A stretch of DNA of 64,000 nucleotides from M0108 sp964523415 (GTDB lineage Bacteria > Pseudomonadota > Gammaproteobacteria > Chromatiales > Chromatiaceae): contig CAZFZB010000001.1 of NCBI GenBank assembly GCA_964523415.1, positions 26,018 through 90,017 of the forward strand. The letters run 5' to 3'. The position numbers were made by a program, and so were the translations under genes. The notes under the pieces were generated by a model, which was not told the DNA's origin, searched no databases, and worked only from the letters and a program-made list of their open reading frames with translations. Below, piece by piece: positions 25,996-35,077 of this stretch (positions are counted from its first letter, which is position 1; the number at the start of each line of letters is the position of its first letter).

Positions 25996-28788
25996 CTAAA
26001 GTTCGCGCTTGCGCACGGTACGTTCGAAGACCTCGATATGGTCCCCATTACGCACATCATTGTAATTTTTGACGCCAATGCCGCATTCCATGCCTGCCTT
26101 GACCTCACTGGCATCGTCTTTGAAGCGGCGAAGCGATTCCAGGGATCCCTCGAAGATGACCACGTTCTCGCGCAGAACCCGGATAGGATTGTTCCGTTTG
26201 ATGATACCCTCCACTACCATGCAGCCCGCGATAGCGCCGAACTTAGAGGACCGGAAGACGTCACGGACCTCGGCCAGACCAATGATGGTCTCGGTCACCT
26301 CTGGACTTAGCAGGCCAGACAGGGCCTTTTTAACGTCGTCGATCAGCTCATAGATGATGCTGTAGTAACGGAGATCGAGTCCCTTGTCCTCCACCACTCG
26401 CCGGGCGGCGGTGTCCGCGCGAACATTGAAGCCGAGCAGTATGGCGTTCGAGGTCACCGCCAGGTTGGCATCGGACTCGGTGATACCGCCCACACCCGTG
26501 GCCACTATCACGACCTTGACCTCGTCCGTGGAGAGTTTGTTCAGACTATCCCGAAGCGCCTCCATGCTCCCTTGGACATCGGCCTTGAGAACGATATTCA
26601 CCGTCTTGGTGTCGCCTTCCTTGAGTTGAGAGAAGAGTTGATCAAGGCTGGCGACCTTCTGATCGTCAATACGGGACTGCCGCTCCCGGCCCGCACGCAG
26701 TTCAGCAACCTCACGGGCGCGGCGCTCGTCGGCCACCACCACGACATCGTCCCCCGCATTCGGGGTACCCGAAAGGCCTAAAACCTGCACCGGAATCGAG
26801 GGGCCCGCATCCCGGACCAGCCGGCCGGTTTCGTCGAACATGGCACGTACCCGACCAAATTCGGCGCCTGTGACAATCATGTCACCCTGATGCAAGGTGC
26901 CGGCCTGGACCAGAATGGTCGCCACCGGGCCGCGACCCTTGTCCAGACTGGATTCGACAACGGTACCGCGGGCAGGACCCGTGATCGGCGCCTTGAGTTC
27001 CAAGACCTCCGCCTGTAAAAGAACGGCCTCGAGCAGGGCATCGATACCCAAACCCGACTTGGCCGAGACCTGGACCATGATGGTATCGCCACCCCACTCC
27101 TCTGCCACCACCTCGTGCTGGGTAAGCTCCTGCATCACCCGATCCGGGTTGGCAGTGGGCTTATCCATTTTGTTGATGGCAACGACAATGGGAACCTTGG
27201 AGGCACGGGCATGCTGGATGGCCTCCACGGTCTGAGGCATGACACCGTCATCAGCCGCCACCACCAGGATGACGATATCCGTGACCTGGGCACCCCGTGC
27301 GCGCATGGCTGAGAAGGCCGCATGACCCGGGGTATCCAAAAAGGAAACCATGCCCCGGCCCGTCTCAACGTGATAGGCGCCGATATGCTGAGTGATGCCA
27401 CCCGCCTCTCCCGCCGCCACCTTGGTGCGGCGGATGTAATCGAGGAGAGAGGTCTTGCCGTGGTCGACGTGACCCATGATGGTGACCACGGGCGGGCGCG
27501 CCAACTGGGCCATTTCGCCCAGTTCCCGCTCCAGTTCGAGCATGAGGGCGTCCTCGACGCTCTCCTGCTTGGCGGCAACGGCCTTGTGACCCATCTCCTC
27601 CACCAGCAGGGTGGCGGTATCCGCGTCCAGGGACTGATTGATGGTGACCGCCAGGCCCTGCTTGAACAGTTCCCGGATGACATCCGACACCTTGGCAGAC
27701 ATGCGCGAGGCCAGTTCGCTGACGGTAATGGTCGGGGGAATCTCGACCTCGCGTACCACCTTCATGGTTGGACGCTGGAAGCCATGCTTATCCTGTAGCT
27801 GGGGCTTGCCGAGGCGCTTCTTGCGCCGCACGCGCCCGCCTGGGATGGAAGCCCCTATCTCCTCCTCGTATTCGGCCTGGGGCACAATGCCGTCGCGATC
27901 CCTCAGGGAATCCTTGCGCGCCGCCTTCTTGATGGAACGCTCCCGCTCCGTAACCTCAGTGCGCGGCTTGACGGCCTTGATCGGCTTCGCCTCGGCCTTG
28001 GCACCTTCCTTCCGGGCCTTGGGACGAACGGCAACCTCCTCCTCTTCCTCGATCTCTTCCTCATCCTCGCCAACGGCCTCTTCCTGGCGGGCCTTGGCCT
28101 CCACATCGGCACGACGCCGGGCCTCTTCTTCCGCCAAACGCCGGGCTTCGGCCTCCGCCTGACGACGCATCTCTTCCTCGGCACGGCGGCGGCTCTCTTC
28201 TTCCCGAGCCTGGCGCTCCTGATCTTCCTTATCCGCGAAGCGACGGGTCTCAACCTCGGCGCGACGAGCCTCCAGTTCACCTCGGCGACGAGACTCGTCG
28301 AGACGGTTGCGCGGCGGTTCGACGCGACGTCGCGGCTCGGGAGTGGCGATGGGTCGGGCCGGCGCCGAGGGCATGGTTACCTGAGTAGGCGAGGGGGACG
28401 TGGCCTCGGCCTCGCTTACCTCACCCGTACCCGGACGCTTGACGTAAATTCGCTTCTTACGCACCTCGACGCTGACGGTCTTGGCGCGGACTGCGGGAGC
28501 AGGGGCACGCGATCCCCCCCCGGGGGCGCGAGGGGTGGACGCAGGCTGACGCAATTCACTAACAGACTTGCGTTGCAGGGTGACACGGCTGGGAGCCCCG
28601 TTGGCCTCCGTCGCATCCTGCTTGCCGTGACTGCGCCGCAGGTAGGTCAGAAGGCGCACCTTTTCCTGTTCGCTGAGTCGGGCATCACCATCGGCAACGA
28701 TGATTCCCGCCTCCTTCAACTGGGTCATCAGGCGATCAACCGGGATACCCACGATTCCGGCGAGATGTTTGACCGTCACTTCACTCAT
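25996..28788 (-). CDS. infB: Translation initiation factor IF-2
   Basis: IF-2 is the GTPase that places initiator tRNA on the 30S subunit. The N-terminus has the IF2_N fold (VTVKHLAGIVGIPVDRLM), followed by a long charged linker with Arg/Glu/Ala-rich heptad-like repeats (about 160-290). The G domain has GHVDHGKTSLLDY (G1, about 437-450), DTPGHAAF (G3) and NKMDK (G4), then the C-terminal domains. The ATG at 28788 is preferred because GGAGG stands eight bases before it; the GTG at 28806, overlapping the nusA stop, would add only six residues. About 930 residues is slightly long, due to the linker. Confidence 0.96.
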   Translation of the reverse strand: MSEVTVKHLAGIVGIPVDRLMTQLKEAGIIVADGDARLSEQEKVRLLTYLRRSHGKQDATEANGAPSRVTLQRKSVSELRQPASTPRAPGGGSRAPAPAVRAKTVSVEVRKKRIYVKRPGTGEVSEAEATSPSPTQVTMPSAPARPIATPEPRRRVEPPRNRLDESRRRGELEARRAEVETRRFADKEDQERQAREEESRRRAEEEMRRQAEAEARRLAEEEARRRADVEAKARQEEAVGEDEEEIEEEEEVAVRPKARKEGAKAEAKPIKAVKPRTEVTERERSIKKAARKDSLRDRDGIVPQAEYEEEIGASIPGGRVRRKKRLGKPQLQDKHGFQRPTMKVVREVEIPPTITVSELASRMSAKVSDVIRELFKQGLAVTINQSLDADTATLLVEEMGHKAVAAKQESVEDALMLELERELGEMAQLARPPVVTIMGHVDHGKTSLLDYIRRTKVAAGEAGGITQHIGAYHVETGRGMVSFLDTPGHAAFSAMRARGAQVTDIVILVVAADDGVMPQTVEAIQHARASKVPIVVAINKMDKPTANPDRVMQELTQHEVVAEEWGGDTIMVQVSAKSGLGIDALLEAVLLQAEVLELKAPITGPARGTVVESSLDKGRGPVATILVQAGTLHQGDMIVTGAEFGRVRAMFDETGRLVRDAGPSIPVQVLGLSGTPNAGDDVVVVADERRAREVAELRAGRERQSRIDDQKVASLDQLFSQLKEGDTKTVNIVLKADVQGSMEALRDSLNKLSTDEVKVVIVATGVGGITESDANLAVTSNAILLGFNVRADTAARRVVEDKGLDLRYYSIIYELIDDVKKALSGLLSPEVTETIIGLAEVRDVFRSSKFGAIAGCMVVEGIIKRNNPIRVLRENVVIFEGSLESLRRFKDDASEVKAGMECGIGVKNYNDVRNGDHIEVFERTVRKREL

Positions 28789-28805
28789 GGGTATAGCCTC
28801 CGCCA

Positions 28806-30311
28806 CTAGGCACTCGCCGCCTCGGTAAACCAGGGTTCGCGCGCCTTCATAATCAATTGGGCTGCCCGCTTATCGTCGATGCCGGCAGCTTCCACCAACT
28901 CATCCACGGATTGCTCAGCCAGATCATCCATAGTCAGGATGCCGTGACTGGCCAGGGTGTAGGCAAGGGCCTCGTCCCTATCCAGGAGGGCCAACAAATC
29001 TGCTGCCGGCTCCCGAACTAGGGTCTCTTCGCTGGCAATGGCACGGGTCAACAGGGCATCCTTGGCACTTTCGCGCAACTGGATGACCAGTTCCTCGTCA
29101 AATTCGGCGATGGCGAGCATCTCGGCCATAGGTACAAATGCCACCTCGTCGATACTGGTGAAACCCTCCTCGACCAGCACCGTGGCTACGTCCTCGTCGA
29201 CATTAAGCTGTTCCATGAAATTTTCCAGCAGCTTACGGGACTCTTGCTCGCTCTTGGAGGCCGCATCCGATTCATTCATGACATTCAGTTGCCAACCTGT
29301 AAGCTGACTGGCAAGGCGGACATTCTGGCCGCCGCGACCGATGGCCTGGGACAGATTCTCCTCCTTGACCGCCACATCCATGCTCTTGGCATCCTCGTCG
29401 ATAACGATGGAAACCACATCCGCCGGGGACATGGCGTTAATGACAAACTGGGCAGGGTTCTCATTCCAAAGGATAATATCAACCCGTTCGCCATTGAGTT
29501 CGTTCGAGACGGCCTGTACCCGGGAGCCACGCATGCCCACGCAGGCTCCGACGGGATCGATACGGGGATCGCGACTCCGTACGGCGATCTTGGCCCGCGC
29601 CCCCGGATCCCTAGCCGCGCCCAGAATCTCGATCACACCCTCGCCAACCTCCGGAACCTCCAATTTAAAGAGTTCGATCAACAGTTCGGGTCGGGTACGG
29701 CTGACAAGCAATTGGGGGCCGCGGGGTTGGGCACTGACCTCGTAGAGATAACCCCGCAGCCGGTCACCCAGACGAACAGACTCCCGGGGTATAACCTGAT
29801 CTCGGGGGATGAGGGCCTCGGCGGTGCCTCCCAAATCCAGAATTATGGTGTTGCGCTCAGCCTTCTTGACAAGGCCCGTCACCAACTCACCCTTACGCCC
29901 CTCGTAGGCCTCTACCACCTTGGCGCGTTCGGCATCGCGCACCTTCTGCACGATGACCTGCTTTGCGGCCTGGGCGGCGATGCGGCCACCGAGTTCGATT
30001 TCGATGGCCTCCTCGACGACATCTCCAACCTGCAAGGCGGCATCCCGGGCCCTGGCAGCGGTTAGGGCGATCTGGCTGTCGGGTATCTCCAGGTTGGCGC
30101 CCTCCTCCGGATCCTCGACCACCTCCCAGCGACGGAAGGCATGGTATTCGCCCGTAGCGCGATCGATGGCAACGCGGGCATCGGACTCACCGCCGAGCTT
30201 CTTGCGCGTGGCCGAGGCCAGGGCCGCCTCCATGGCATCAAAGATGACCTCCTTGGGTACATCTTTCTCATTCGAGACGGCCTCGACAACTAACAGGATT
30301 TCTTTACTCAT
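28806..30311 (-). CDS. nusA: Transcription termination/antitermination factor NusA
   Basis: NusA binds RNA polymerase and nascent RNA. The N-terminal polymerase-binding domain is followed by S1 (about 135-200), two KH domains (GACVGMRGSRVQAVSNEL near 262 and QAIGRGGQNVRLASQ near 330), and two C-terminal acidic repeats (about 370-495) as in other gammaproteobacteria. Length is 501, close to E. coli. It starts 15 bases after rimP and its stop falls at the beginning of infB. NusA could affect its own operon through the terminators in the rimP leader. Confidence 0.97.
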   Translation of the reverse strand: MSKEILLVVEAVSNEKDVPKEVIFDAMEAALASATRKKLGGESDARVAIDRATGEYHAFRRWEVVEDPEEGANLEIPDSQIALTAARARDAALQVGDVVEEAIEIELGGRIAAQAAKQVIVQKVRDAERAKVVEAYEGRKGELVTGLVKKAERNTIILDLGGTAEALIPRDQVIPRESVRLGDRLRGYLYEVSAQPRGPQLLVSRTRPELLIELFKLEVPEVGEGVIEILGAARDPGARAKIAVRSRDPRIDPVGACVGMRGSRVQAVSNELNGERVDIILWNENPAQFVINAMSPADVVSIVIDEDAKSMDVAVKEENLSQAIGRGGQNVRLASQLTGWQLNVMNESDAASKSEQESRKLLENFMEQLNVDEDVATVLVEEGFTSIDEVAFVPMAEMLAIAEFDEELVIQLRESAKDALLTRAIASEETLVREPAADLLALLDRDEALAYTLASHGILTMDDLAEQSVDELVEAAGIDDKRAAQLIMKAREPWFTEAASA

Positions 30312-30325
30312 TCATTAATCCGGAA

Positions 30326-30790
30326 TCAGAATTCAGGGATCAATCGCGCGGACTCGATCATGGCGACAGGCAGCTCCCAGAGGACACCCTCGACCTCCAG
30401 CCGCAGGCGATCACCCTCGACCCCAGACAGCAGGCCCTCGAAGTTTCGCCGGCCCTCCAACTTGGTGCCGAGACGCACCTTGGCGCGTTGGCCGCGGAAG
30501 CGTTCGTAGTGATCGATTCCGAACAAAGGCCGATCCAGCCCTGGGGAGGAGACCTCCAGGTCATAGGATCCCGAGATGGGATCCTCCACCTCCAGCACGC
30601 CGCTGAGTTGATGGCTAACGGCGGCGCAATCATCCAGGTTGATCCCCTGCTCGGCATCGATATAGACGCGCAGGATGGAACCGCCATGGCTACCACCCTT
30701 TTGTAAATGCACCACCCCGACCAGTTCGTAACCCATGGGCACCACGACCGATCGGGCCAGATCCACCAACTTGTGCGCAAACTGCGTCAT
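30326..30790 (-). CDS. rimP: Ribosome maturation factor RimP
   Basis: RimP helps assemble the 30S head. It has a two-domain layout: an N-terminal domain (about 10-85, YELVGVVHLQKGGSHGG, LRVYIDAEQGINLDDC) and a C-terminal Sm-like domain (about 90-154). The conserved YDLEVSSPGLDRPL is at about residues 80-94. The ATG at 30790 (MTQFAHKL) is the family start; an upstream in-frame start would read through terminator hairpins. At 154 residues it is normal. It is the first gene of the rimP-nusA-infB-rbfA-truB-rpsO-pnp unit. Confidence 0.95.
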   Translation of the reverse strand: MTQFAHKLVDLARSVVVPMGYELVGVVHLQKGGSHGGSILRVYIDAEQGINLDDCAAVSHQLSGVLEVEDPISGSYDLEVSSPGLDRPLFGIDHYERFRGQRAKVRLGTKLEGRRNFEGLLSGVEGDRLRLEVEGVLWELPVAMIESARLIPEF

Positions 30791-30800
30791 CAACCGCCAT

Positions 30801-30826
30801 AAAACAAAAATGGGCCGATGGCCCAC
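30801..30826 (-). terminator. Second intrinsic terminator in the rimP leader
   Basis: On the minus strand TGGGCC and GGCCCA pair around a 3-base loop, followed at once by ATTTTTGTTTT. It stands 11 bases before the rimP start codon, so a transcript that ends here would not reach rimP. Confidence 0.65.
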
Positions 30827-30877
30827 TCGGTGCGGTTCAACCACAAGCGGGATTGCCCGCCGAAGCGACCACAAACC

Positions 30878-30899
30878 AAAAAAAACCCCGATATCGGGG
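30878..30899 (-). terminator. First intrinsic terminator in the rimP leader
   Basis: On the minus strand the self-complementary CCCCGATATCGGGG is followed by eight T. It lies about 45 bases after the predicted transcription start and 88 bases before rimP. The strength of stem and T-run suggests efficient termination unless antitermination acts. Confidence 0.8.
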
Positions 30900-30942
30900 T
30901 CCTGCTTGCTTCCAGGGTTCCTGGGGAACTCCTACTCCAATC
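30878..30942 (-). ncRNA. Possible short leader RNA upstream of rimP
   Basis: A transcript from the promoter at 30949-30977 to the first terminator would be about 65 bases. It contains a second small hairpin (GTTCC-CCA-GGAAC) before the terminator stem. No tRNA cloverleaf is present, although in E. coli a tRNA gene (metY) occupies this leader. It could be only an attenuator product. Confidence 0.35.
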
Positions 30943-30948
30943 TTTGCG

Positions 30949-30977
30949 ATAATACGAATTTTCAGGATTAAGGGCAA
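30949..30977 (-). promoter_or_regulatory. Sigma-70 promoter for the rimP operon
   Basis: On the minus strand the -35 box TTGCCC (30972-30977) is separated by exactly 17 bases from the -10 box TATTAT (30949-30954). The match is 4/6 and 5/6 to consensus. Predicted start is near 30942. The divergent sprT gene begins about 50 bases away on the other strand. Confidence 0.7.
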
Positions 30978-31028
30978 GAAAAACCCGTCCGCCCTTTTCC
31001 ACCCCTAAACCTTGACCTGCCACCCGCG

Positions 31029-31580
31029 ATGGCCAACATCATGACACCATCAACCCCCCTGCTACCCTCGGACCTACTGCTATCCCTGTCGCTTTCCCAA
31101 ACCCAAGACCTGCTGGCAACAGCCTCGCGACATTTTGGTCTGAAATCGCCCCAAGTGATAATCAGGTTCGATCTGCGAGGTCGCAGCGCCGGACAGGTAC
31201 GCCTGGGGGCAGGTGGGGTCTGGGTGGTGCGTTACAACCCGGCCTTGCTAGCCCGCCATGGCGAGGACTTCCTGTCCAAAACTATCCCTCACGAGGTCGC
31301 CCATGTCATAGCTTATCGCCTGCACGGTCCTGGCATCCTCCCCCATGGTCCCGAGTGGCGAGCCCTGATGTGCCACTTCGGCGCAGACCCCACACGCTGC
31401 CATGACTTCGATATCAGCGGCCTCCCCACCCGCACCCAGGTCCGCTTCTCCTACCAATGCGCCTGTCGCACTCACCAGCTCACCAGCATCCGTCACCATC
31501 GCATCCTACGCGGCCAGCGTTACCAGTGCCGCACCTGCGGCCAGGATCTGACACGGATCTCCGAGGAACACTCGGGCTAG
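31029..31580 (+). CDS. sprT: SprT-like zinc metalloprotein
   Basis: SprT-family proteins share a minimal metalloprotease fold with eukaryotic Spartan; the bacterial function is not well known. The zinc motif HEVAHV with a third ligand further on (GPEWRALM region) is at about residues 96-120. Near the C-terminus CAC and CRTCG form a zinc-ribbon-like pair (about 143-172). At 183 residues it is a little longer than E. coli SprT. It converges with metA, sharing a four-base overlap of the stop regions. Confidence 0.9.
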   Translation: MANIMTPSTPLLPSDLLLSLSLSQTQDLLATASRHFGLKSPQVIIRFDLRGRSAGQVRLGAGGVWVVRYNPALLARHGEDFLSKTIPHEVAHVIAYRLHGPGILPHGPEWRALMCHFGADPTRCHDFDISGLPTRTQVRFSYQCACRTHQLTSIRHHRILRGQRYQCRTCGQDLTRISEEHSG

Positions 31581-32662
31581 CCAACTCGGCCCTCGGTTCC
31601 GCGCCCCAGTGGGTCCGCGGGCGCGATTCCGGGCATAAAGGGCAATCTCCGGTCACTATGGGTGATTTGGTAAATCAACCCCATCCAGTTACCCACTACA
31701 CCCTCCGCGGTATCGTGCCAGGTATTGTCGAGCGAGAGGGCAAGGCGATCTCCCGGTACCTGAGGGACGACCTCACCCCGACCAAGGGCCGCCAAAACAC
31801 GACTGCGATGCTCCTCCAGAATAGCCCGATCCCGTCGCCGGAAGGTATGCTCCGGGAAGGGAGGATAATCCCCTCGTTCCCCTGCCACGAAGCGCCGCAC
31901 CTCCCTCTGGTACTCCTTCAGCAAGGACACGGTATCGTACTCGGGATGCCCTTGAAAAAAGACCAGACGCAAGCCATCCTCGCTCACCGCCAGGTGTACC
32001 CCTGCCACCTCGCTCTCCACCAGCACCCGAAGCCCCGCCGCGTCGAACTGTTGCCGGCCGATTTCATTAAAGCGGGAATGTGGCACGTCAAACAGGGTAT
32101 TGACGTTTGCCACCAAGGGATGATCGCGATCCACCACCCGATGCGGATACACCCCCCAGCGTTTATGCCCCAGGCCATAACGCCGCTGACCATAACGAAA
32201 CTGCAGTACTGCATGGGTTGCCAGACACGAACAGAGCGTTGAGGTCACATTTTCCAGGGCCCAGTCCACGACCTCGATCAAGGGCTCCCAAAAGACCTCC
32301 CTAGATAGGTCGGGCTCGGTGACATTTGCCCCCGTGATGATGAGGGCATCCAGGCCCTCTACTCGGATACGCTCGAAGGGCTCGTAATGGCGCTGAATGT
32401 GTGCCCGCGCCTCCGGACCCCGTGGCAAGGCCTCGAGACTGAAGGGGTGAACAAAGAACTGAGCGATTTGGTTGCTTTGACCGATCAGGCGGAAGAACTG
32501 GCGCTCCGTAGCTGCCAGGGCTGCATCCGGCATCATGTTGCAAAGCCCGATGTGCAACTCACGGATATCCTGCTGACAGGCCCGAGCCGGATCCAGGATA
32601 TTCTGCCCTTCCCCACGCAGACGCGTGAAGGTCGGTAGGTCGTTATGGGCAACGATAGGCAT
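31577..32662 (-). CDS. metA: Homoserine O-succinyltransferase (MetA family)
   Basis: MetA activates homoserine as the first committed step of methionine synthesis. The catalytic Cys is in STLCSCLATHAVLQ (about residue 142), and the His-Glu pair of the triad is in FFQGHPEYD (about 235-243). The N-terminal IGLCNMMPDAALAATERQF is a family hallmark. The ATG at 32662 (MPIVAHNDLP) is chosen over an upstream one at 32701 because it matches the family. About 361 residues. Acyl donor (succinyl- versus acetyl-CoA) cannot be inferred with certainty. Confidence 0.93.
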   Translation of the reverse strand: MPIVAHNDLPTFTRLRGEGQNILDPARACQQDIRELHIGLCNMMPDAALAATERQFFRLIGQSNQIAQFFVHPFSLEALPRGPEARAHIQRHYEPFERIRVEGLDALIITGANVTEPDLSREVFWEPLIEVVDWALENVTSTLCSCLATHAVLQFRYGQRRYGLGHKRWGVYPHRVVDRDHPLVANVNTLFDVPHSRFNEIGRQQFDAAGLRVLVESEVAGVHLAVSEDGLRLVFFQGHPEYDTVSLLKEYQREVRRFVAGERGDYPPFPEHTFRRRDRAILEEHRSRVLAALGRGEVVPQVPGDRLALSLDNTWHDTAEGVVGNWMGLIYQITHSDRRLPFMPGIAPADPLGRGTEGRVG

Positions 32663-32704
32663 TTGATGGTACCTCAGAGGATCCCACTCTCTCCGTCCCA
32701 AGCC

Positions 32705-33550
32705 TCAAGCCCGGCGGGCGATGGCCTGCTCGACGAGTTCGAGAAAATCGCGTTCATCGCGCACCCGCGCCACCTCCGGGGAGGACACTCGATAGCCATG
32801 AGGCGCGGCGATAGCCTCATAACGTGGCACCCGTGAATGGAAAAGGCGTGGAAACACCCAACGGGTGAAGTCGTTCGGGTTGATCTCCGCCACATAGTCC
32901 AAATGGCGCTCGGTCAGGTAATCCTGTACCGCGCCAGCGAGGAATTGAGGGCGGTAATAGAGGGGTTTGGGATCGGCCTGGGCCCGCTCGATCAATTTGA
33001 TCTCATCCGCCTCCGGCACCTGGATATAGAGAATCAGGCTTTCCTCCGCCAGCAGATCGATCACCCGTGGTTCATCCAATTCGCACAGCGAACCTCCCAC
33101 ATCGTTCACCAGGTGGCGATAACCATAGATTTCCCGCGCCTTACGCTTAAAGGCCGGTACATCCATCATAGCGGCGATCTCCGCCTGACGGTACAGGGCC
33201 TGACGGCGATTGAATTCCTCCAGCCCCAGCCCCCCCAACTCCGGATCGCCCAACTTACCCACGAAGCTAAGCACAGGACCCAGGTCATCCACTTTGATGT
33301 TATTTCGGATAAAGATCCAATCCTGACGCAGCAGATCCCGTAAAAAAGGCACCTGCATCGCCTGACCCTTGATAAGGTCGAGGATGTGCTCGTCCAGATA
33401 CCGAGTACCGATGCGATAATCCCCGGAATAGTGAAACCAATCCTGGCGGCGAAGTATGCCGGAAAGGTGCGTCTTACCCACCCCGGACATCCCCAGCAGG
33501 GTAATACACTTATTGTCCCAGGCACGAAAGGCTTCAACGGTCAACTTCAC
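32705..33550 (-). CDS. P-loop ATP-binding protein of unknown function
   Basis: The protein has a Walker A loop CITLLGMSGVGKTHLSGIL near the N-terminus (about residues 18-34), similar to small-molecule kinases. No other known domain is recognised; LILYIQVPEADEIKLIERA (about 185-203) could be the strand and lid region of a kinase-like core. The GTG start at 33550 is favoured: AAGGAG stands eight bases upstream, whereas the ATG at 33595 has none. About 281 residues. It sits between metA and the purine-nucleoside phosphorylase, but nothing in its sequence links it to methionine. Confidence 0.75.
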   Translation of the reverse strand: MKLTVEAFRAWDNKCITLLGMSGVGKTHLSGILRRQDWFHYSGDYRIGTRYLDEHILDLIKGQAMQVPFLRDLLRQDWIFIRNNIKVDDLGPVLSFVGKLGDPELGGLGLEEFNRRQALYRQAEIAAMMDVPAFKRKAREIYGYRHLVNDVGGSLCELDEPRVIDLLAEESLILYIQVPEADEIKLIERAQADPKPLYYRPQFLAGAVQDYLTERHLDYVAEINPNDFTRWVFPRLFHSRVPRYEAIAAPHGYRVSSPEVARVRDERDFLELVEQAIARRA

Positions 33551-33631
33551 GGCAATGGCTCCTTGGCCGGAGGAAAGCAGGGGACGAGGTGGCAAAGTTT
33601 AAGGCATACCACCGAAGATCGAAATTTTGAG

Positions 33632-34375
33632 CTAGCCTCTCACACCGATCAGGGCGGCTAGAACCCCTTGGATGGGTTCGATGCAAGCTGCCATATTGGC
33701 CTCGAGTTCGGAAAAGACGATCTCCCCTTCTGCCTTGCCGGCGGCCCAGTTGACCACAAAGGCCAGGCAGGCAAAACAAAGCCCCAGTTCCCGCGCCAGG
33801 GCCGCCTCGGGCATACCCGTCATACCCACAAAATCGCAGCCATCACGCTCCATACGACGAATCTCGGCGGCTGTCTCCAAGCGTGGACCCTGTGTCACGC
33901 CATAGGTGCCCCCATCAACCAGGGGGATGCCAGACGCCTGCGCCAGCCCTAGCAGGTCGGTACGCAGGGCTTCGCAATAGGGCCGGGTGAAGTCGATATG
34001 GACCACGCCTGCCTCCCCGCCCTCAAAGAAGGTCTGGTCGCGGCCATGGGTATAGTCGATGAGATGATCCGGGATCGCCAGTGACCGAGGGCCATAGTGA
34101 GCATGTATTCCACCTACAGCAGCCAGCCCCACCACCCGCTCTGCCCCCAGGGACTTGAGTGCCCAAATATTGGCACGGTAGTTTACCGCATGGGGTGGGA
34201 TCCGGTGGTGCAACCCATGACGGGAAAGGAAAAGAAAGTCCCCGCCAGCAAGCCGTCCTCGCTGGACGGGTGCAGATATTTGGCCATAAGGGGTCTCGGG
34301 ACAGGTCTCACCCAAGGGTTCCATGCCAGGCAGGCTGGCGAAGCCGGATCCTCCGATGACAGCAATATGGCTCAT
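33632..34375 (-). CDS. S-methyl-5'-thioinosine/thioadenosine phosphorylase
   Basis: This enzyme cleaves methylthioinosine or methylthioadenosine with phosphate, salvaging purine and methylthioribose-1-phosphate from polyamine synthesis. It begins IAVIGGSGFASLPG (phosphate loop), and has FLSRHGLHHRIPPHAVNYRAN (split here as FLSRHG and HRIPPHAVNYRAN, about 50-70) and the substrate site DFVGMTGMPEAALARELG (about 185-202). This short proteobacterial form (247 residues) resembles the Pseudomonas thioinosine-specific enzyme. If inosine-specific, it would give hypoxanthine, and the hpt gene is about 0.8 kb upstream. Confidence 0.9.
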   Translation of the reverse strand: MSHIAVIGGSGFASLPGMEPLGETCPETPYGQISAPVQRGRLAGGDFLFLSRHGLHHRIPPHAVNYRANIWALKSLGAERVVGLAAVGGIHAHYGPRSLAIPDHLIDYTHGRDQTFFEGGEAGVVHIDFTRPYCEALRTDLLGLAQASGIPLVDGGTYGVTQGPRLETAAEIRRMERDGCDFVGMTGMPEAALARELGLCFACLAFVVNWAAGKAEGEIVFSELEANMAACIEPIQGVLAALIGVRG

Positions 34376-34426
34376 GCTAACTAGCTCTCGGTGCGCGTGA
34401 TACAGGGGGTTTAGCCAGGATCAGGC

Positions 34427-34456
34427 AAAAAAAACGGCGCGGGTTGCCCGGCGCCG
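34427..34456 (-). terminator. Intrinsic terminator of the hemerythrin-like gene
   Basis: On the minus strand a GC-rich stem (CGGCGC with GCGCCG, extended inside by GGG and CCC around a 3-base loop, one bulged base) is followed by eight T. It lies about 67 bases after the stop at 34523 and before the phosphorylase gene. Confidence 0.85.
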
Positions 34457-34522
34457 GTTGGGGGTAAAGAGGGAGGGATCCGGGGGTTAAGTCTCCCACC
34501 AAGGTACCACGGGGACACCCAC

Positions 34523-34966
34523 CTAGGACCGAGCCTCCTGGAAGAGCCCGATCTCCACCAACTTGGGAAACAGCACCCGATTCTCCCTTTCGATACGTTC
34601 GGCGACCATCTGAAATACGGCATGGCTCTCGCGCAAGAATTCACCAGTAAAGTTGAAGTCACAGTTTTTCAGCCACTTTCGATGATACTCATCGAAAGTC
34701 TGACGCAGCGGCCTTTCACCGCTGATGAAGCCCCAGGCAAGGGACTTGACCCGAGGATCCTCATGGATAAGCAGAGAGGGATAGACACCACGATCCTCGT
34801 CACCCAGATGCTCCTTGACCTTGCTGCCCAATTCGCACAACAGCAAATAGGCAGTCTTAGCATTAGGACGAATTTGAAGCATCTCGGGGGTTAACAATAA
34901 ACGCAAATCCTCGATCATCTGCAGCAAGTCCGCGTGGCGATCGCGGTAGTGAGCTAGGTCATGCAT
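34523..34966 (-). CDS. Hemerythrin-like domain protein
   Basis: This is a small cytoplasmic four-helix protein that probably binds a di-iron centre. Candidate ligands are His in MHDLAHYRDRH, His/Glu in VKEHLGDEDRGVYP (about 52-65), His in FDEYHRKWL (about 92), and Glu in RIERENRVLFP (about 125). Such proteins bind oxygen or nitric oxide, or sense iron; the role here is unknown. At 147 residues it has usual length. It has its own promoter (35078-35106), a strong ribosome site (GGAGGAGGG) and its own terminator, so it is a single-gene unit. Confidence 0.88.
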   Translation of the reverse strand: MHDLAHYRDRHADLLQMIEDLRLLLTPEMLQIRPNAKTAYLLLCELGSKVKEHLGDEDRGVYPSLLIHEDPRVKSLAWGFISGERPLRQTFDEYHRKWLKNCDFNFTGEFLRESHAVFQMVAERIERENRVLFPKLVEIGLFQEARS

Positions 34967-35077
34967 TGGACCCTCCTCCTCGGTCTCGTAGTAATTTTAT
35001 TGGCGGTATGGTGGATCACCCTGACCCTCTCGCTCCTTTAGGGTCCTTGATCCTGAGGCGCAGGGTGGCGTAAATCA

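Noticed and set aside
30878..30942. tRNA gene in the rimP leader (as metY in E. coli)
   Set aside because: No cloverleaf, no T-loop GTTCRA pattern in place and no CCA end; the segment ends in a terminator hairpin.
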